From contig NZ_WRPR01000077.1 in assembly GCF_010367455.1 (NCBI RefSeq), positions 124,001 to 188,000 on the forward strand: a DNA stretch of 64,000 nucleotides, read 5' to 3'. Numbering within the stretch: position 1 is the stretch's first letter; every line of letters begins with the position of its first letter. This document shows positions 11,435 through 22,200 of this stretch, one piece after another. Made by a program: the position numbers and the translations under genes. The notes under the pieces were generated by a model. That model was not told the DNA's origin. It saw only the letters and a program-made list of their open reading frames with translations, and did not search any database. This DNA comes from Candidatus Laterigemmans baculatus. Its GTDB lineage: Bacteria > Planctomycetota > Planctomycetia > Pirellulales > Pirellulaceae.

Positions 11435-11650
11435 CAGCCCAGGGCACAGCGCCGCGGCGAAGCCGCATAGCGACGCCCTGGGTTTCGGTACCCCGATTAA
11501 TTAACAGCCCCAGCGGGGCGACACAGGAGCGAACCGGATTGCTGTGTCGCCCCGCTGGGGCTTTTCGCGCGCTGGGACATCTGATTTGGATGCCGGCCGT
11601 AACCCAGGGCGTCGCTCCGCGGCTTCGCCGCTTCGCTTTGCCCTGGGCTG
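11435..11650. repeat. Composite inverted repeat with CAGCCCAGGGC ends
   Basis: The left arm starts at CAGCCCAGGGCACAGCGCCG (11435) and passes through GGCGAAGCCGC to GCCCTGGGTT. The right arm, ending at 11650, is its imperfect reverse complement over about 50 bp. A second, perfect 21-bp inverted repeat sits in the centre (11506-11526 with 11542-11562). A related degenerate copy lies near 33850. It fills the convergent recA/11693 junction. Confidence 0.8.
11506..11565. terminator. Probable terminator downstream of recA
   Basis: A 21-bp perfect stem (AGCCCCAGCGGGGCGACACAG with its complement, positions 11506-11526 and 11542-11562) and a 15-base loop, followed by a short T run (TTTT from 11562). 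The stem is symmetrical, so it could stop transcription from recA and from the leftward side, although the T run favours recA. The core AGCCCCAGCGGGGCGACA recurs at 13169. Confidence 0.55.
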
Positions 11651-11692
11651 GTCTGTGTCCGCCCGTTGGGCTGGAGAGGCTCAAGCCTTGGG

Positions 11693-12952
11693 TTAGTTGC
11701 TCCCTTGTCCGCCGGCGGGTGGCGCCTGTTGCGGTGCCGCTGCCGGGCCACCGATGACCGGCGGGCCTCCCATGCCGCTCATGCCCATGCCCATCCCACT
11801 CATGGATCCTCTCCAGTCCAGGCCTTTCTGCAGGCGTTCTTGCTCGGTGTAGTTCGTCCGTGGATCGACGACGCCGCGGCGGATCGATTGCAACAGCTGT
11901 TCGATGGCGCGATGCACGCCATACCGAGTCGAGATGACTAGGCCGGGACGGCCGTGGTCTTTCGCATTCAGCTCGACCATCGAGGAAGGGCCGCCGAGCA
12001 TTTCCCAGGTGTCGGGCTCGACCACGCTTTCGATCGCTTCAGTGGCTGTCTCGGGCGAGAGGCCTGTGCCGTCGAGCCAATAGACGCGGACGATCTGATT
12101 TTCCGGGGCTTCGGCTTCTTCGATGGTCGTCACCAGCACGTAGCCATCCCGCGGCATCAACGTCAGATCGGCGTCCCGCAGCATCAGCTGCAAAAAGCTG
12201 TGGACCGAGATGTCCGAAAGATCGATCTTGACCGGAACGTCGCGGGTCAGCCCCAGGTCCTCAAGCCCGCGGTCGTCGATCAGAAACTTGATCCCCGTCT
12301 CGGTCGAGAGGATCCGCACCGCATCCTGCAGCGGAATTTCGTTGAACGACTGCGAGTAGCTCTGGGAGAGTTTCTCGGTGAGCTCCTGCATGTAGCTGTC
12401 GTCGAGCGTCACATAGCGGCTGGTCCCGATCCCGCGCCGCGCCAGCTCTTGCGTGTCGGGGACGATCAGCAGGGTGCCGTCGTGAGCGATCGCTTGCAGC
12501 GCGTGCGGCCGCAGTGCCTTTTGCAGCTCCGCCGCCAACGGCAGCCCCGAAGTCTCCATTGTGATCGACGTCTCGTCATTGACCTCGGTCCACTCGGAGT
12601 GCGACTGCAGGAAGACCGGAGCTTCGATCGCTTGGCTCAGTTCCGCCACGAACTTGCTCAGCGGCACGGTCCCGATTTGAATCTCCGGCGCCTGCTGGAG
12701 CTTGGCTTCGAGAGCTCGGGTCGATTGGCCAGCCGAATCACGCGGCTCGGTGCGAGGTTTCCTGTTTTCGTCTGTGCGGCCGAAGGGATCTCCTTCGGAC
12801 ATACGGAAGCCGGAGCGAGGTTCCGTGTTTTGCTCCGTGCGATCAAAAGGATCGGGGCCGAAGTTGGACCGGGGCGGGTTCTGAGCGTGGCTGTCGCTAG
12901 TGCAAGCGAGCGAGGCAAGCAACAGCGCAGTGATCGGAAGCGACGTCTTCAT
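11693..12952 (-). CDS. Exported protein with secretin-N/STN-like region, function unknown
   Basis: A 419-residue protein with a signal peptide (MKTSLPITALLLASLACTS, cleavage likely near HAQ at residues 23-25). Residues 30-75 contain repeated D-P-F-(D/G)-R-T units and low-complexity charged sequence. Residues 90-280 include NEIPLQDAVRILSTETGIKF followed by VPVKIDLSDISVHSFLQLML, a pattern like the short N-terminal domains of secretins and TonB-dependent receptors (STN/secretin-N fold); an earlier similar stretch around residues 90-160 may be a second copy. The C-terminal 40 residues are Met/Gly/Pro/Ala-rich (GMGMGMSGMGG). No secretin pore domain is present, so it is not a complete secretin. It probably acts in the periplasm. 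No neighbour suggests a pathway. Confidence 0.5.
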   Translation of the reverse strand: MKTSLPITALLLASLACTSDSHAQNPPRSNFGPDPFDRTEQNTEPRSGFRMSEGDPFGRTDENRKPRTEPRDSAGQSTRALEAKLQQAPEIQIGTVPLSKFVAELSQAIEAPVFLQSHSEWTEVNDETSITMETSGLPLAAELQKALRPHALQAIAHDGTLLIVPDTQELARRGIGTSRYVTLDDSYMQELTEKLSQSYSQSFNEIPLQDAVRILSTETGIKFLIDDRGLEDLGLTRDVPVKIDLSDISVHSFLQLMLRDADLTLMPRDGYVLVTTIEEAEAPENQIVRVYWLDGTGLSPETATEAIESVVEPDTWEMLGGPSSMVELNAKDHGRPGLVISTRYGVHRAIEQLLQSIRRGVVDPRTNYTEQERLQKGLDWRGSMSGMGMGMSGMGGPPVIGGPAAAPQQAPPAGGQGSN

Positions 12953-13064
12953 TGGAGGTCTCGCAGGAGAAGAGAGGGATCAGCCAGAGACAGACGAGTC
13001 CCGTCAGCATGACTGATCCGCAATCCCCCCGCAAATGAGGGTCCTCATGCGTCAGGCTTTCCCG

Positions 13065-13351
13065 TACGTCAGGCTTTCCAGCCTGACCTGCGCGCACTAG
13101 CCGCGTAGCGGCGACAGAGAATAGCCAGGGGCGTCAGCCCCTGGACCCGGGCGCGCCCCCCCATCCAAAGCCCCAGCGGGGCGACAGAGTAATCCGCCTC
13201 GTGGCTATGTCGCCCCGCTGGGGCTGCGAGGTGTGGGTGGAACGAATACCAGGGGCTGACGCCCCTGGCTATTCTCTGTCGTCCCTCCGGGACTACGGCT
13301 GTCGCCGTGCAGCACGGGAATCGAGCTGGTCAGGCTGGAAAGCCTAACGTA
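13065..13351. repeat. Nested composite palindrome
   Basis: Three inverted repeats lie inside one another. The outermost pairs GTCAGGCTTTCCAGCCTGACC near 13070 with GGTCAGGCTGGAAAGCCTAAC ending near 13349 (imperfect). The middle is a perfect 32-bp pair, 13113-13144 with 13249-13280, around CCAGGGGCTGACGCCCCTGG. The innermost, 13169-13225, shares AGCCCCAGCGGGGCGACA with the recA terminator palindrome. The outer end stops right at the stop codon of the next gene. The rest of the gap 12953-13065 holds no gene. Confidence 0.8.
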
Positions 13352-14419
13352 CTACCACTCCCAGCCGGTGCCAAAGGTCAGTCCGAGGATGGCTAGATCG
13401 GCGGCCGGATCGCTGGCCGTTCCGACTCCGCTCCACCACTGGGCTTCGACTCCTCCGCCGAGCAGCCAGCGGCCGTAGGCGGTTTCCAGGCCTATCCAGT
13501 CGGCTCGCACGCTCGTCTCCAGGATCGGCAGCAGGTCGTCTCCTTCATCGCTGACGCGCGTCGTAAACGGAGTGGCCAGGTCCGCGTCTTCGACCGCCGC
13601 GAGCCCGGTTTGTGATTCGGCCAGCAGCAGTGACGCGCGCAGCCCGGCCGTCAGCCGCAGTCGTCCAAAGGCGGTTCGCGTGCTGGAGAGGCTGATCGTC
13701 GGGCCGAGTCCCGAGAGCCGCTGGGTGAGCGACGCGTCGCCCGCCAAGTCGCCGGCCGCGTTGAACAGCGTCCACTGGTGCTGCTGGTCGATGGCCGCAT
13801 GCCGCAGTCCAGCGGCGAACAGAAAACTCCACTCCGCCAACCGAGCGGCTTTTGTGACTTCCAGATCGATCGCATATAGCTCGAGCGCCGAGCCGGCGGT
13901 CAGTCGCTCGTCCGGGACCACACTCGAGAGATCGACGTCGGCCAGATCGGGGTGACTGACCTCGCCGAACCCGCTGGCCGCGGGCTGTGCCGCGAGCGAA
14001 CCTGCCCGAGAATCGAGCTGCCACCAGGCGGCGCGAAGCCCGATGTCGGCGTCGGTCTGGTAAGCGATCCAAACGCGCGGCGAAAGTTCCAAATCGTGCT
14101 CGAACCGCAATGCATCGCTCTGGCTGTTGCCGAGCAGATCCTCCTCCTGTTCCACCAGGCCGACGTGATCGCTGAAGCGAGCCTGGGCGAAGACGAAGTC
14201 GTAACCGGCGGACCACTGTGGCACCGGCTCGCAGTGAATCGCCGTCACCGTTACGTCGCCCCGAGGCTCCGCCGCGTGAGCCGGTGCGGGCACTCCGCCG
14301 CCACCGAAGGCAGCCAAGCTCCCGGCAAATGCCCCGAGAGTGGCGAGCCAGCGACCGCAGATCCCCCTGAGCATGGCCGTCGGAAACGAGGAAGTCGCCA
14401 TTGCCGGCTGCGGTCTCAT
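13352..14419 (-). CDS. Exported protein, probable outer-membrane beta-barrel (Lpg1974-like)
   Basis: A 355-residue protein. The N-terminus (to about residue 50) looks like a long signal peptide with a hydrophobic Ala/Gly/Leu core ending APAHAAEP. The rest alternates polar and aromatic or hydrophobic residues in short strands, for example SPRVWIAYQTDADIGLRAAW and GRLRLTAGLRASLLL, and the chain ends in an aromatic residue (GTGWEW), as many outer-membrane barrels do. This suggests a pore-like barrel of the planctomycete Lpg1974-like type, but no diagnostic motif settles it. The start could be M1 or M7. It is leftward, and its stop codon abuts a composite palindrome. Confidence 0.45.
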   Translation of the reverse strand: MRPQPAMATSSFPTAMLRGICGRWLATLGAFAGSLAAFGGGGVPAPAHAAEPRGDVTVTAIHCEPVPQWSAGYDFVFAQARFSDHVGLVEQEEDLLGNSQSDALRFEHDLELSPRVWIAYQTDADIGLRAAWWQLDSRAGSLAAQPAASGFGEVSHPDLADVDLSSVVPDERLTAGSALELYAIDLEVTKAARLAEWSFLFAAGLRHAAIDQQHQWTLFNAAGDLAGDASLTQRLSGLGPTISLSSTRTAFGRLRLTAGLRASLLLAESQTGLAAVEDADLATPFTTRVSDEGDDLLPILETSVRADWIGLETAYGRWLLGGGVEAQWWSGVGTASDPAADLAILGLTFGTGWEW

Positions 14420-15042
14420 CGATCTCGCTCCTTACTGCCTGTCGCCTTGTCCGCTTCCGAGTCGCGGACTCACCCACTCTATCGGGGCGGTAGTGGCGGT
14501 TGCTCCAGATGTAGGGGAAGAAGGATTCGTTCGATCCGCAACCAATGCTCCGGTCGTTCGGATTGGTGGGGTTGGGTAAGCGGCCGTGGGTTTTTGGATT
14601 TGGGGTTGGGGGGCGGCATACATTTCACCCTCCCCCCGGGAGGGTCGCGAGGGACGAGCGGGGAGGGGCCGGTAGACGCTCGCGTGATGAGTGCGTGTGA
14701 CCCTTTTCCTCAACGCATTGGCTTCTTTTCTAACGGCTCGATCGAGAGTTCGTGCCGAAACCCATTGCCCTCCCCGGGCCTAAGAGCCCGACCCTCCCGC
14801 AAGCGGGAGGGTGATGTTTTGACGTGCCGTTTCTACTTCGGGCGACCTTTTCCTCCGGGCTTTTCACCATCCCAAGCCGACCCCCCCGGGAGGATGTCCA
14901 ATCAGCGTTTCCCGCTACCACAACGACCACTCCCTAAATGGTTGGAAACAATGCTCCATGTGGGTTGATTGCTGGGGGGTTAGATCTTACCCTTTTGGGG
15001 CATCTTGAGTGACAGCTCCTCGTTTTACCGGCGATCAGGACG
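14420..15042. other. Divergent intergenic region with a MITE-like element
   Basis: About 620 bp between the leftward barrel gene and the rightward CAP gene. The element at 14625-14814 occupies the centre. The flanks hold a G-rich run near 14590-14615 and AT-richer sequence at 14930-15000 (for example TTAGATCTTACCCTTTTGG) where the CAP-gene promoter could lie; no confident promoter was assigned. No open frame here looks coding. Confidence 0.5.
14625..14814. repeat. MITE-like element (copy 2, inverted relative to copy 1)
   Basis: 190 bp. The left end at 14625-14644 equals the 20-bp end of the copy at 5350. The right end (to 14814) is CCCTCCCGCAAGCGGGAGGG followed by TGA, a hairpin variant of the same end. 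The inner flanks match copy 1 in swapped order: GCGAGGGACGAGCGGGGAGG at the left and, on the other strand, GTCGGGCTCTTAGGCCCGGG at the right. The central 90 bp do not match copy 1. Confidence 0.75.
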
Positions 15043-16221
15043 ATGCGCAGGTCATGTGTCGACTTCGCTCTCTCAGCGCGGCGGCGGTCGCGGCGGCTCG
15101 GCCTCGAACCGCTGGCGGCTCGGCTCCCCTGTGACGCGGCCGGGGCCTCGCTGGGCCCTGAGCTCGAGTCGTCAGAGCTCGAGCCGTCGGAGCTGGCCAC
15201 GGCGTTTGTCTACGAGCTGAACCGGGTCCGCTTCGATCCGCCGGCTTATGCGACTCGAGCCGCTCGGCCTGCCGAGTGGGAAGCGATTCCCAGCCGGCCG
15301 CCGCTGGCTTTGAATCCGCTGCTGACAGCGGCCGCCGAGTCGCATGCCGCGGCGATGGCCGAAGGAGATTTTCTCTCTCACCGCAATCCGCTGACCGGTA
15401 GCGAGCCGCATGAGCGCCTTCGTCAGGCCGGCTACGAACTGCCCGCTTCGCTCGGTGACGACGGCAACGCGGTCGAGTTGATTGCGGCGGGCCGATCCTT
15501 GCTCGATGCCGAGGCGGTGCTGAAGGAGTGGCTCGACGATTTGACCGACCCGGCGCGGTCGCGTCGCAATCATCTGCTCGGAGTCTCTACTCCGCAGAGC
15601 GAGGAGGCCTTGCTCGGTGCCTCGGAGATCGGGGTGGGCTTCTGCGTCGCTCGCGGCTCGTCGCTGGAGAACTACTGGGCGGTCGAGATCGCACGGCCGC
15701 ACGAGGCAGGGCTCTTCCTGACCGGTGTGGTCTTTGCCGATGCCGACGGCGACGCGTCGTTCGATGCTGGCGAAGGGCTGGGAGGAGTCACCGTCTCGAG
15801 CGGTCCCTTGGTGACGACCACCGACGCCAGTGGTGCCTATCGGCTTCCCGCCGGGGGCGGCATCCATCGGCTGCGGATCTCAGGCGGGGCGGTGGAGAAA
15901 CCTGCCGAGCAGCTGGTCGGGCTCGATGACCAGAACGTGCAAGTCGACTTTCCGGCCGGTGCCGAGCCGCAAGTCAACTTCCGCCAGCGTTCGCTGTGGA
16001 CCCATCCGACCGAGCACCTGGACGTCAATCGCAACGGAGTCATCCAGCCGCTCGACGCACTGCTGATGATCAACCTTCTCAACCTCCCGACTCCTCCCGC
16101 GTTGGCCGAAGTCCCTGCGGGCCGCCCCGAGGCGTACTACGACACCAATGGCGACGGCCGGCTCTCGCCGCTCGACGTGTTGCTGGTGGTCAACCATCTG
16201 AACCGGTCGCCCGCATCTTGA
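15043..16221 (+). CDS. Exported CAP (SCP/PR1-like) protein with carboxy-terminal dockerin
   Basis: A 392-residue protein in three parts. The N-terminus is Arg-rich (RRRSRRLGLEPLAARL), a divergent version of the planctomycete L-E-P-R-x-L-L motif seen in the two large surface proteins nearby. Residues 45-225 form a CAP domain: LLTAAAESHAAAMAEGDFLS with HRNPLTG after it carries the typical His/Glu/His-rich cavity pattern. Residues 226-310 form an SdrD-B-like beta-sandwich (GVVFADADGDASFDAGEGLG, TTTDASGAYRLPAG). Residues 325-392 hold two dockerin type-I calcium loops (LDVNRNGVIQPLDALLMIN and YDTNGDGRLSPLDVLLVVN). The dockerin suggests docking to a surface scaffold. It lies 69 bp before the giant RHS gene on the same strand, probably in one transcript. 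Confidence 0.8.
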   Translation: MRRSCVDFALSARRRSRRLGLEPLAARLPCDAAGASLGPELESSELEPSELATAFVYELNRVRFDPPAYATRAARPAEWEAIPSRPPLALNPLLTAAAESHAAAMAEGDFLSHRNPLTGSEPHERLRQAGYELPASLGDDGNAVELIAAGRSLLDAEAVLKEWLDDLTDPARSRRNHLLGVSTPQSEEALLGASEIGVGFCVARGSSLENYWAVEIARPHEAGLFLTGVVFADADGDASFDAGEGLGGVTVSSGPLVTTTDASGAYRLPAGGGIHRLRISGGAVEKPAEQLVGLDDQNVQVDFPAGAEPQVNFRQRSLWTHPTEHLDVNRNGVIQPLDALLMINLLNLPTPPALAEVPAGRPEAYYDTNGDGRLSPLDVLLVVNHLNRSPAS

Positions 16222-16257
16222 TTTCTCGCATCTTGATTTCTCGCATTTTGATTTCAC
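16213..16257 (+). repeat. 15-bp tandem repeat spanning the CAP stop codon
   Basis: Three copies of GCATCTTGATTTCTC at 16213, 16228 and 16243, the last with one change. The first copy supplies the stop codon (TGA at 16219-16221), so the other copies carry in-frame stops as well. Confidence 0.9.
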
Positions 16258-16290
16258 TCTCCCGCTTTCTCGCACCGGTGAGTTCGGATC

Positions 16291-19200
16291 ATGCGCCATG
16301 CCCTCGCCCGACTCCTCCGTCGCCAACGTCGGACTCGCTCCCGCCAGCGGCGGCGGGAGCGGCGTACGCTCGTCGAGCAGCTCGAAACGCGGATCCTGCT
16401 CGATGGCGGCGAGACCTTTGCCAGTCTCGTGAACACGCTGGTTCCGCGACTGCAAACCAGCGAGTCGCAGTCGACGGCCCTCGAGGTTACGCCGAGCGGT
16501 GACACCCTGATCGTCTTCAGCGGCCGCGGCCTGACCGACGACGACGGAGTTTTCGTCCGCCGCATCGCTTCGTCCGAGTCATCGGCAGGGGGGGCATCGG
16601 CAGGGGGGTCATCGGCAGGGGGATCGGAAGCGAGCACCGACCGCCGCGTGAACCTCACGGTCCGCGAAGCCCAGCGAAGGCCGAGCGTCGCCGTCTACGC
16701 CGATGGGCGGTACGTGATCGCATGGGACGGACGCGGACCGGGCGACCAGCAAGGGATCTTTGCCCGCTGGTTTGCTGCCGATGATTCCCCGCTGACCGAC
16801 GAAGTTCGTATCAACCAAATCGCAGCGGGCGGACAAGGGGAAGTGGACGTTGCTGTGGCCGACGACGGAGCGACGTTCTTCGTCTGGAGTGGGACCGGAG
16901 GGAGCGACGATCCCGATGGCGTTTTCCGCCGCACCTTCGACGCCCTCGGCAATCCGCTGAGCGACCAAGCACGCGTCAACGTCACTACCGCCGGTCGCCA
17001 GGATCGACCGGCCATCGCGGCCACTGCCGATGGCCGCTCGGTGGTCACGTGGACTAGCCGCGGCGGAGCAGCCGAAGTTCAAGGGGTCCAGTATCGACTC
17101 TACCCCGCTCCCGGCGCTTCGGAGACCGACGCGGCTGATCCCGACGCGTCCCTTCCCGCGGAGCTATTCACGCAGGAGTTCACCGCCTCGGCTGCGACCG
17201 CCGCAGCCGAACTCCACAGCCGCGTGGGGATGGACGATTCGGGAGCGTTCGTGATTGCTTGGTCGGGCTACACCGCGGGCGAAGAGCTGTGGAACATCTA
17301 CAGCCGCCGGTTCGCCGCTGATGGAGCGCCGCGGGATGACCACGACCGGCTGGTCAACGCTCAAGTCGGAGGAGTGCAGCGCGACCCCGATCTCGCCATG
17401 GCTCCCGATGGGCGGTATGTGATCAGCTGGACCAGCGGAGTTGCCGATGGCAGCGGCTGGGAGGTGTATGCGAAAGTCTTCGCAGCGGAGGAGGGGAGTG
17501 GGGAGCCGGGGAGTGGCGGGGAAGCGACCGACTTTGTCGTGAACCAAACCGCCGGCAGGAACTCCGGCCACCAAGTTTTCTCGGCGGTGGCGATCGGCAG
17601 CGGTCCAGCCCGCATCGCTTGGAGCGGGACCGGCGGCGTCGACCGCCAAGGCGTTTGGATCCGCCACACGGCCCTGGCCGCGCGGCCGACGCTGGTGGCG
17701 CTCCCGCCCCAGACGATCTCCGAGCAGACCCAGCTGCGGATTCCGCTCGAAGCGATTCCCGGCCGTGCCGATCAAGTCGTGCGGTTCGATCTGGAACCGG
17801 GCCACCCGGTCGGGATGGTCATCGATCCGCGGACTGGCACCCTGCTGTGGACGCCGAGCGAAGCGGATGGGCCCGGAGAATTCTCCGCCACCGTAATCGC
17901 TCGCGATGCCGACGCTCCGCAGGTGGCCGATCGCCAAACGGTGCGGATCGCAGTCCGCGAAGTGAATCGCCCGCCGCTCGTCGAAGCGATCCCTGACAGG
18001 GGCATCGATGAAGGCGACACCTTCCTGCACCTCGTTTTGGCCAGCGATCCCGACCTGCCCGAAAACACGCTCTCCTACGCGCTAGTCGATCCACCCTCGC
18101 CGGCACTCCAGATCGATCCGCTGACTGGCCGGCTTGAGTGGCGGACAGGCGAAGCGGATGGTCCTGGCGAGTTTCCGATCACGGTCCGCGTCAGCGACAA
18201 CGGCTCCCCGCGGCTCAGCACGCTCGCGACCTTCACGCTTTCCGTCCGCGAGACGAATCAGCCGCCCCACATCCCGCCGGTCGCCAACCAGCAGATCACC
18301 GAACAGCAACCGCTGATCGTCTCGATTCCCGCCGAGGATCTCGATGGCGGGCCGCTTCGCTACTCGCTCGACTCCGCGTCGCTCGCCGCGGGAATGACGA
18401 TCGACGACAGCGGAGTGCTGCAGTGGACACCGACCGAAGCTCAGGGGCCGGGCGTTTTTCCGGTGACGGTCACGGTCCGCGACGCACCGAACAACATACC
18501 GAACAACATACCGAGCGCCGCAGCGACGACGCAGTTCACCATCACGGTCAGCGAAGTCAACCAGCCGCCTCAGCTCAGCCCGCTGCCCGATCTCCATCTC
18601 GAACTCGGCCAGCCGGTTCGTGCTCGCGGATTGGCGAGTGACGCCGATCTGCCGGCGAACGCGCTCCGCTACAGTCTTGATGCAGCGAGCCTGGCCCGTG
18701 GAGCCACGATCGACCCCGTGACGGGCGAGATCGACTGGACTCCCGAAGAACGCGGAATCTTTTCAGTGACGGTGTTCGCCCATGACGACGGCCAGCCCGT
18801 GGCGATCGCCAGCACCGCGTTCACAGTCGTCGTGGAGGTTCCCTTCGAGCCGCCAGTGTTGGCCGAAGTCGTTCCCCAGACCATCGACGAGCTGAGCGAA
18901 CTGCGGCTGCAACTCTCGGCCACTCCCGGAGGACCTGATCGCGGCGTTCGGTATTCGCTCGGCCCCCATGCTCCGGAGGGCCTGCAGATCGACAGCGGGA
19001 CCGGGCTCCTTCGCTGGACGCCGGACGAATCGCAAGGCCCGGCGACGCATGTGGTGCAGGTCATCGCGGTCGATCCCGATCGACCCGAGATGCGGGATCG
19101 CATCGACATCCCGATCGAAGTTCGCGAAGTCAATGCACCGCCGCGGATCGTGATGCCGGCGGACGTCTCGATGGACGAAGGTGGATTGCTGCAAGCCGTG

Positions 19201-22200
19201 GTGGCCGCCGTCGATCCCGACTTGCCTCAGAACCAGCTGCGGTTTCAGTTCACCGACGGCGCGGCGATTCCCACCGGGGCAACGATCGATCCGCTGAGCG
19301 GCACGGTGCGGTGGCAGACCGACGAAGCGACCGGTCCGGCGATGGTTTACTTCAGCGTCACCGTGTCAGACTCCGGCAATCCTGGGCTCTCGGACACCGG
19401 AACGTTTGCGGTCACGGTTCGCGAACAGAATCAGCCGCCGGTCGTCGAGCCGATCCCAGACCTGTTCGTCGATGAACTCACGACGCTCCACTTTCCCATT
19501 CCCGCCACCGACGCGGACCTGCCGGCCGACCGCCTCGTCTACCGATTGGACACCGCTTCGCGCGCGGCTGGGATGACGATCAGCGATGCGGGCGAGCTGA
19601 GCTGGACGCCGCGCGAAGACGACGGGCCTGGCGAGTTTCCGGTCACCGTCACGGTCACCGACGATGCGCTGCGGCCACTCTCCGCTTCCCGGTCCTTCGT
19701 CGTCCACGTTCGCGAAGTCAATCGGCCGCCAGTCCTCGAGCCGCTTGGTGACCATGCGGTCCGGCCCGGGACCACCATCGCGCTCTTCGCCGTGGCGCTC
19801 GATCCCGATCGGCCAGCCAACGGATTGCGGTACTCGCTCCACGGGGACGTGCCGCCGGGCGCCGCGTTCGATCCGGCGAGCGGTGCATTTTCGTGGACGC
19901 CCAGCGGCGACGCAGTTTCGCGAGTCTACGATTTTTTGCTTCGCGCGACCGATGATGGGACCCCCGAGCGGTTCGACGAGCAGCCGGTCTCGATCGAAGT
20001 CCTGCCGAACCACATCGAGCTGGTCGAAGAGGATCGTTTCGTCACGGCGTACGAACAGGCGATTGTGATCGAGCCCGGGACGCAAGCCCTGCGGTTCCGC
20101 TATGACTCGCTCGAGTTTGACAGTTCCGATCGCGACTCGATCAACGATGCCTTCGAGGCGGCGCTGGTCGATCCACGGGGGCGTCCGGTGGCCGCGATCG
20201 TGGCCGCCGACCGCGATGCCTTTTTCAATCAGACCGAGAACGAAGCGGTCCTGATCGGCGGCGGGACGCTCGTCTCCCGCGACGGTGCCTCGGTCACGAT
20301 CACGGTCGACGTCTCCCATCTGCCCGCCGGCAGCGAAGTGCGGTTGGTCCAGCGGCTGGTCAACAACGACCGCGACGATGGCACCCGCGTGGCAATCGTG
20401 CCCGGCGTCGAACAGCTCGACGTTTCGCCCACCGGCGAAGCGTCATTGATCACCGGCGACCAGTTTCCTCGACTCGTCAGTGATGCTCCCGCTGCTGACG
20501 CATGGTTCGGAGAGTGGCACGACGCTTCTCGCTGGCGGAGCTTGGCGGATGTCAGCGAGAGCGTGACCCCCAGCTACAACTACACCGCCTTCGACATCGA
20601 CACCCATTCGTTGGCCGCCGGTTTGACGCTGACGAACACCGGCGTCTATCCGGTGCGGGGACCCCTGTGGGTCGCAGTCACCGGAATCGATTTGCCCGAA
20701 GCGGAGCTGAGCGAATTCAGCGGCCAGTTGCCACTCGATGCGAGCCTGCTGCCTCAGGGTTCGCCTGCGGCGCTCGCCGGAGCTCCGTACTACGATGCTT
20801 CAGGGTTGCTCAGTGGCGGAGAGTTGCTCAGTGGCGGGGAGCTGCTCAGTGGCGAGTCGATCGAGCTGCAGCTTCGCTTCGCCAACCCCACCTTCGAACG
20901 CTTCGGCTATCAGCTGCATGTACTCGGGGGCCTCAACGCGGCACCCACATTCGTCTCGACACCGCCGACTTCGTTGCGACTCGGGAACGAGTACGTTTAC
21001 ACGGCCGCGGCAACCGATCCGGACCAGGACCCACTTCGGTACGAGCTGGTCGCCGGTCCTGCTGGGATGACTCTCGACGCGGCCACGGGTCAGGTGGTTT
21101 GGACGCCTGGGGCAGGGGAGGTGGGCCGCCACCGAGTCGAGCTCCGGGCGATCGATCCGCTAGCCGCCGAGGACTCGCAAGCGTTCGAGATCGAAGTTCG
21201 CACCGCCGACGCCCCCAATCGTTCGCCCCGCTTCACGACGATGCCGGTGCTCGATGCCTACGTCGGCCGCGAGTACTCGTACCTGACGGAGGCCAGCGAT
21301 CCCGACTTCGATCCGCTCGCGTTCGCGGTGGTCGATGGTCCCGCGGGGCTCGCGGTCGACGCCTCCCCAGAAGATGCTCCGAGGGGACGAGCCCGCTGGA
21401 CTCCCTCGGCGGAACAAGTCGGCCAGTGGCTTCCGGTCCGTCTGGAAGTGACCGATCCGCATGGTGGGCGAGCGACGCAGAGTTATCGCATCTACGTGCA
21501 TCCCGATCCGGACAATGCACCGCCGCTGATCGTCACCGCTCCGGAGACTTCGTTTCGTCTGCCAGCTCTCGGCGGGGGGCCAGCCCTCGAAGTGGGGCCA
21601 GCGATTGGCGACGTCAGCCCGGCGGCGGTCGAGCGGTTGCTGCCTCGCGGGGGCAGCTACACCACACCCGTTTCGCTGACCTTGCCGGCCGATGCCCATC
21701 CGCGCTCGGCTGACATCGTCTTGGTCGTCGACGAGAGCAGCTCGATGGAAGAGCAGACTTGGATCGCCGACGTGATCACGCGGCTCGAAACGTCGCTCGT
21801 TGACGCAGGCGTGGTCGATAACCGCTATGCAATCATCGGTTATGGAGCGGCGGCTCCCGAGCCACGGATCGTGACGGGTGAGAACGACTACGTGATCTCG
21901 GTTTACGGTCCGAGCGGTGGCGTGCTCGACGCGTTCCGCGTGCAACCGGGAGAGCCGTTGCCGGAGTTCGTGTTTCCAAGCGACGGGACGTACCGGCTCT
22001 CCATCACCCAGTACGCCGTGATGGCCAGCCCCAGCACTCCCGGCGGGACCGATCGGCAAGAGCCGCAGGGCTATCGCTTCACGCCCACGCTCGGGCCTCT
22101 GACTAACGACGGTTCCGAAGGCGACTCGCTCGCCGGCGCCGTGCCGCTGACCGTCGGAGCGGCGACCTCGGGAGTGTTGAGCGATTCCGATGCGCTCGCG

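Noticed and set aside
11693-12952. Complete secretin of a type II/IV system
   Set aside because: Only the short N-terminal-domain-like regions are present; the pore-forming secretin domain and partner genes are missing.
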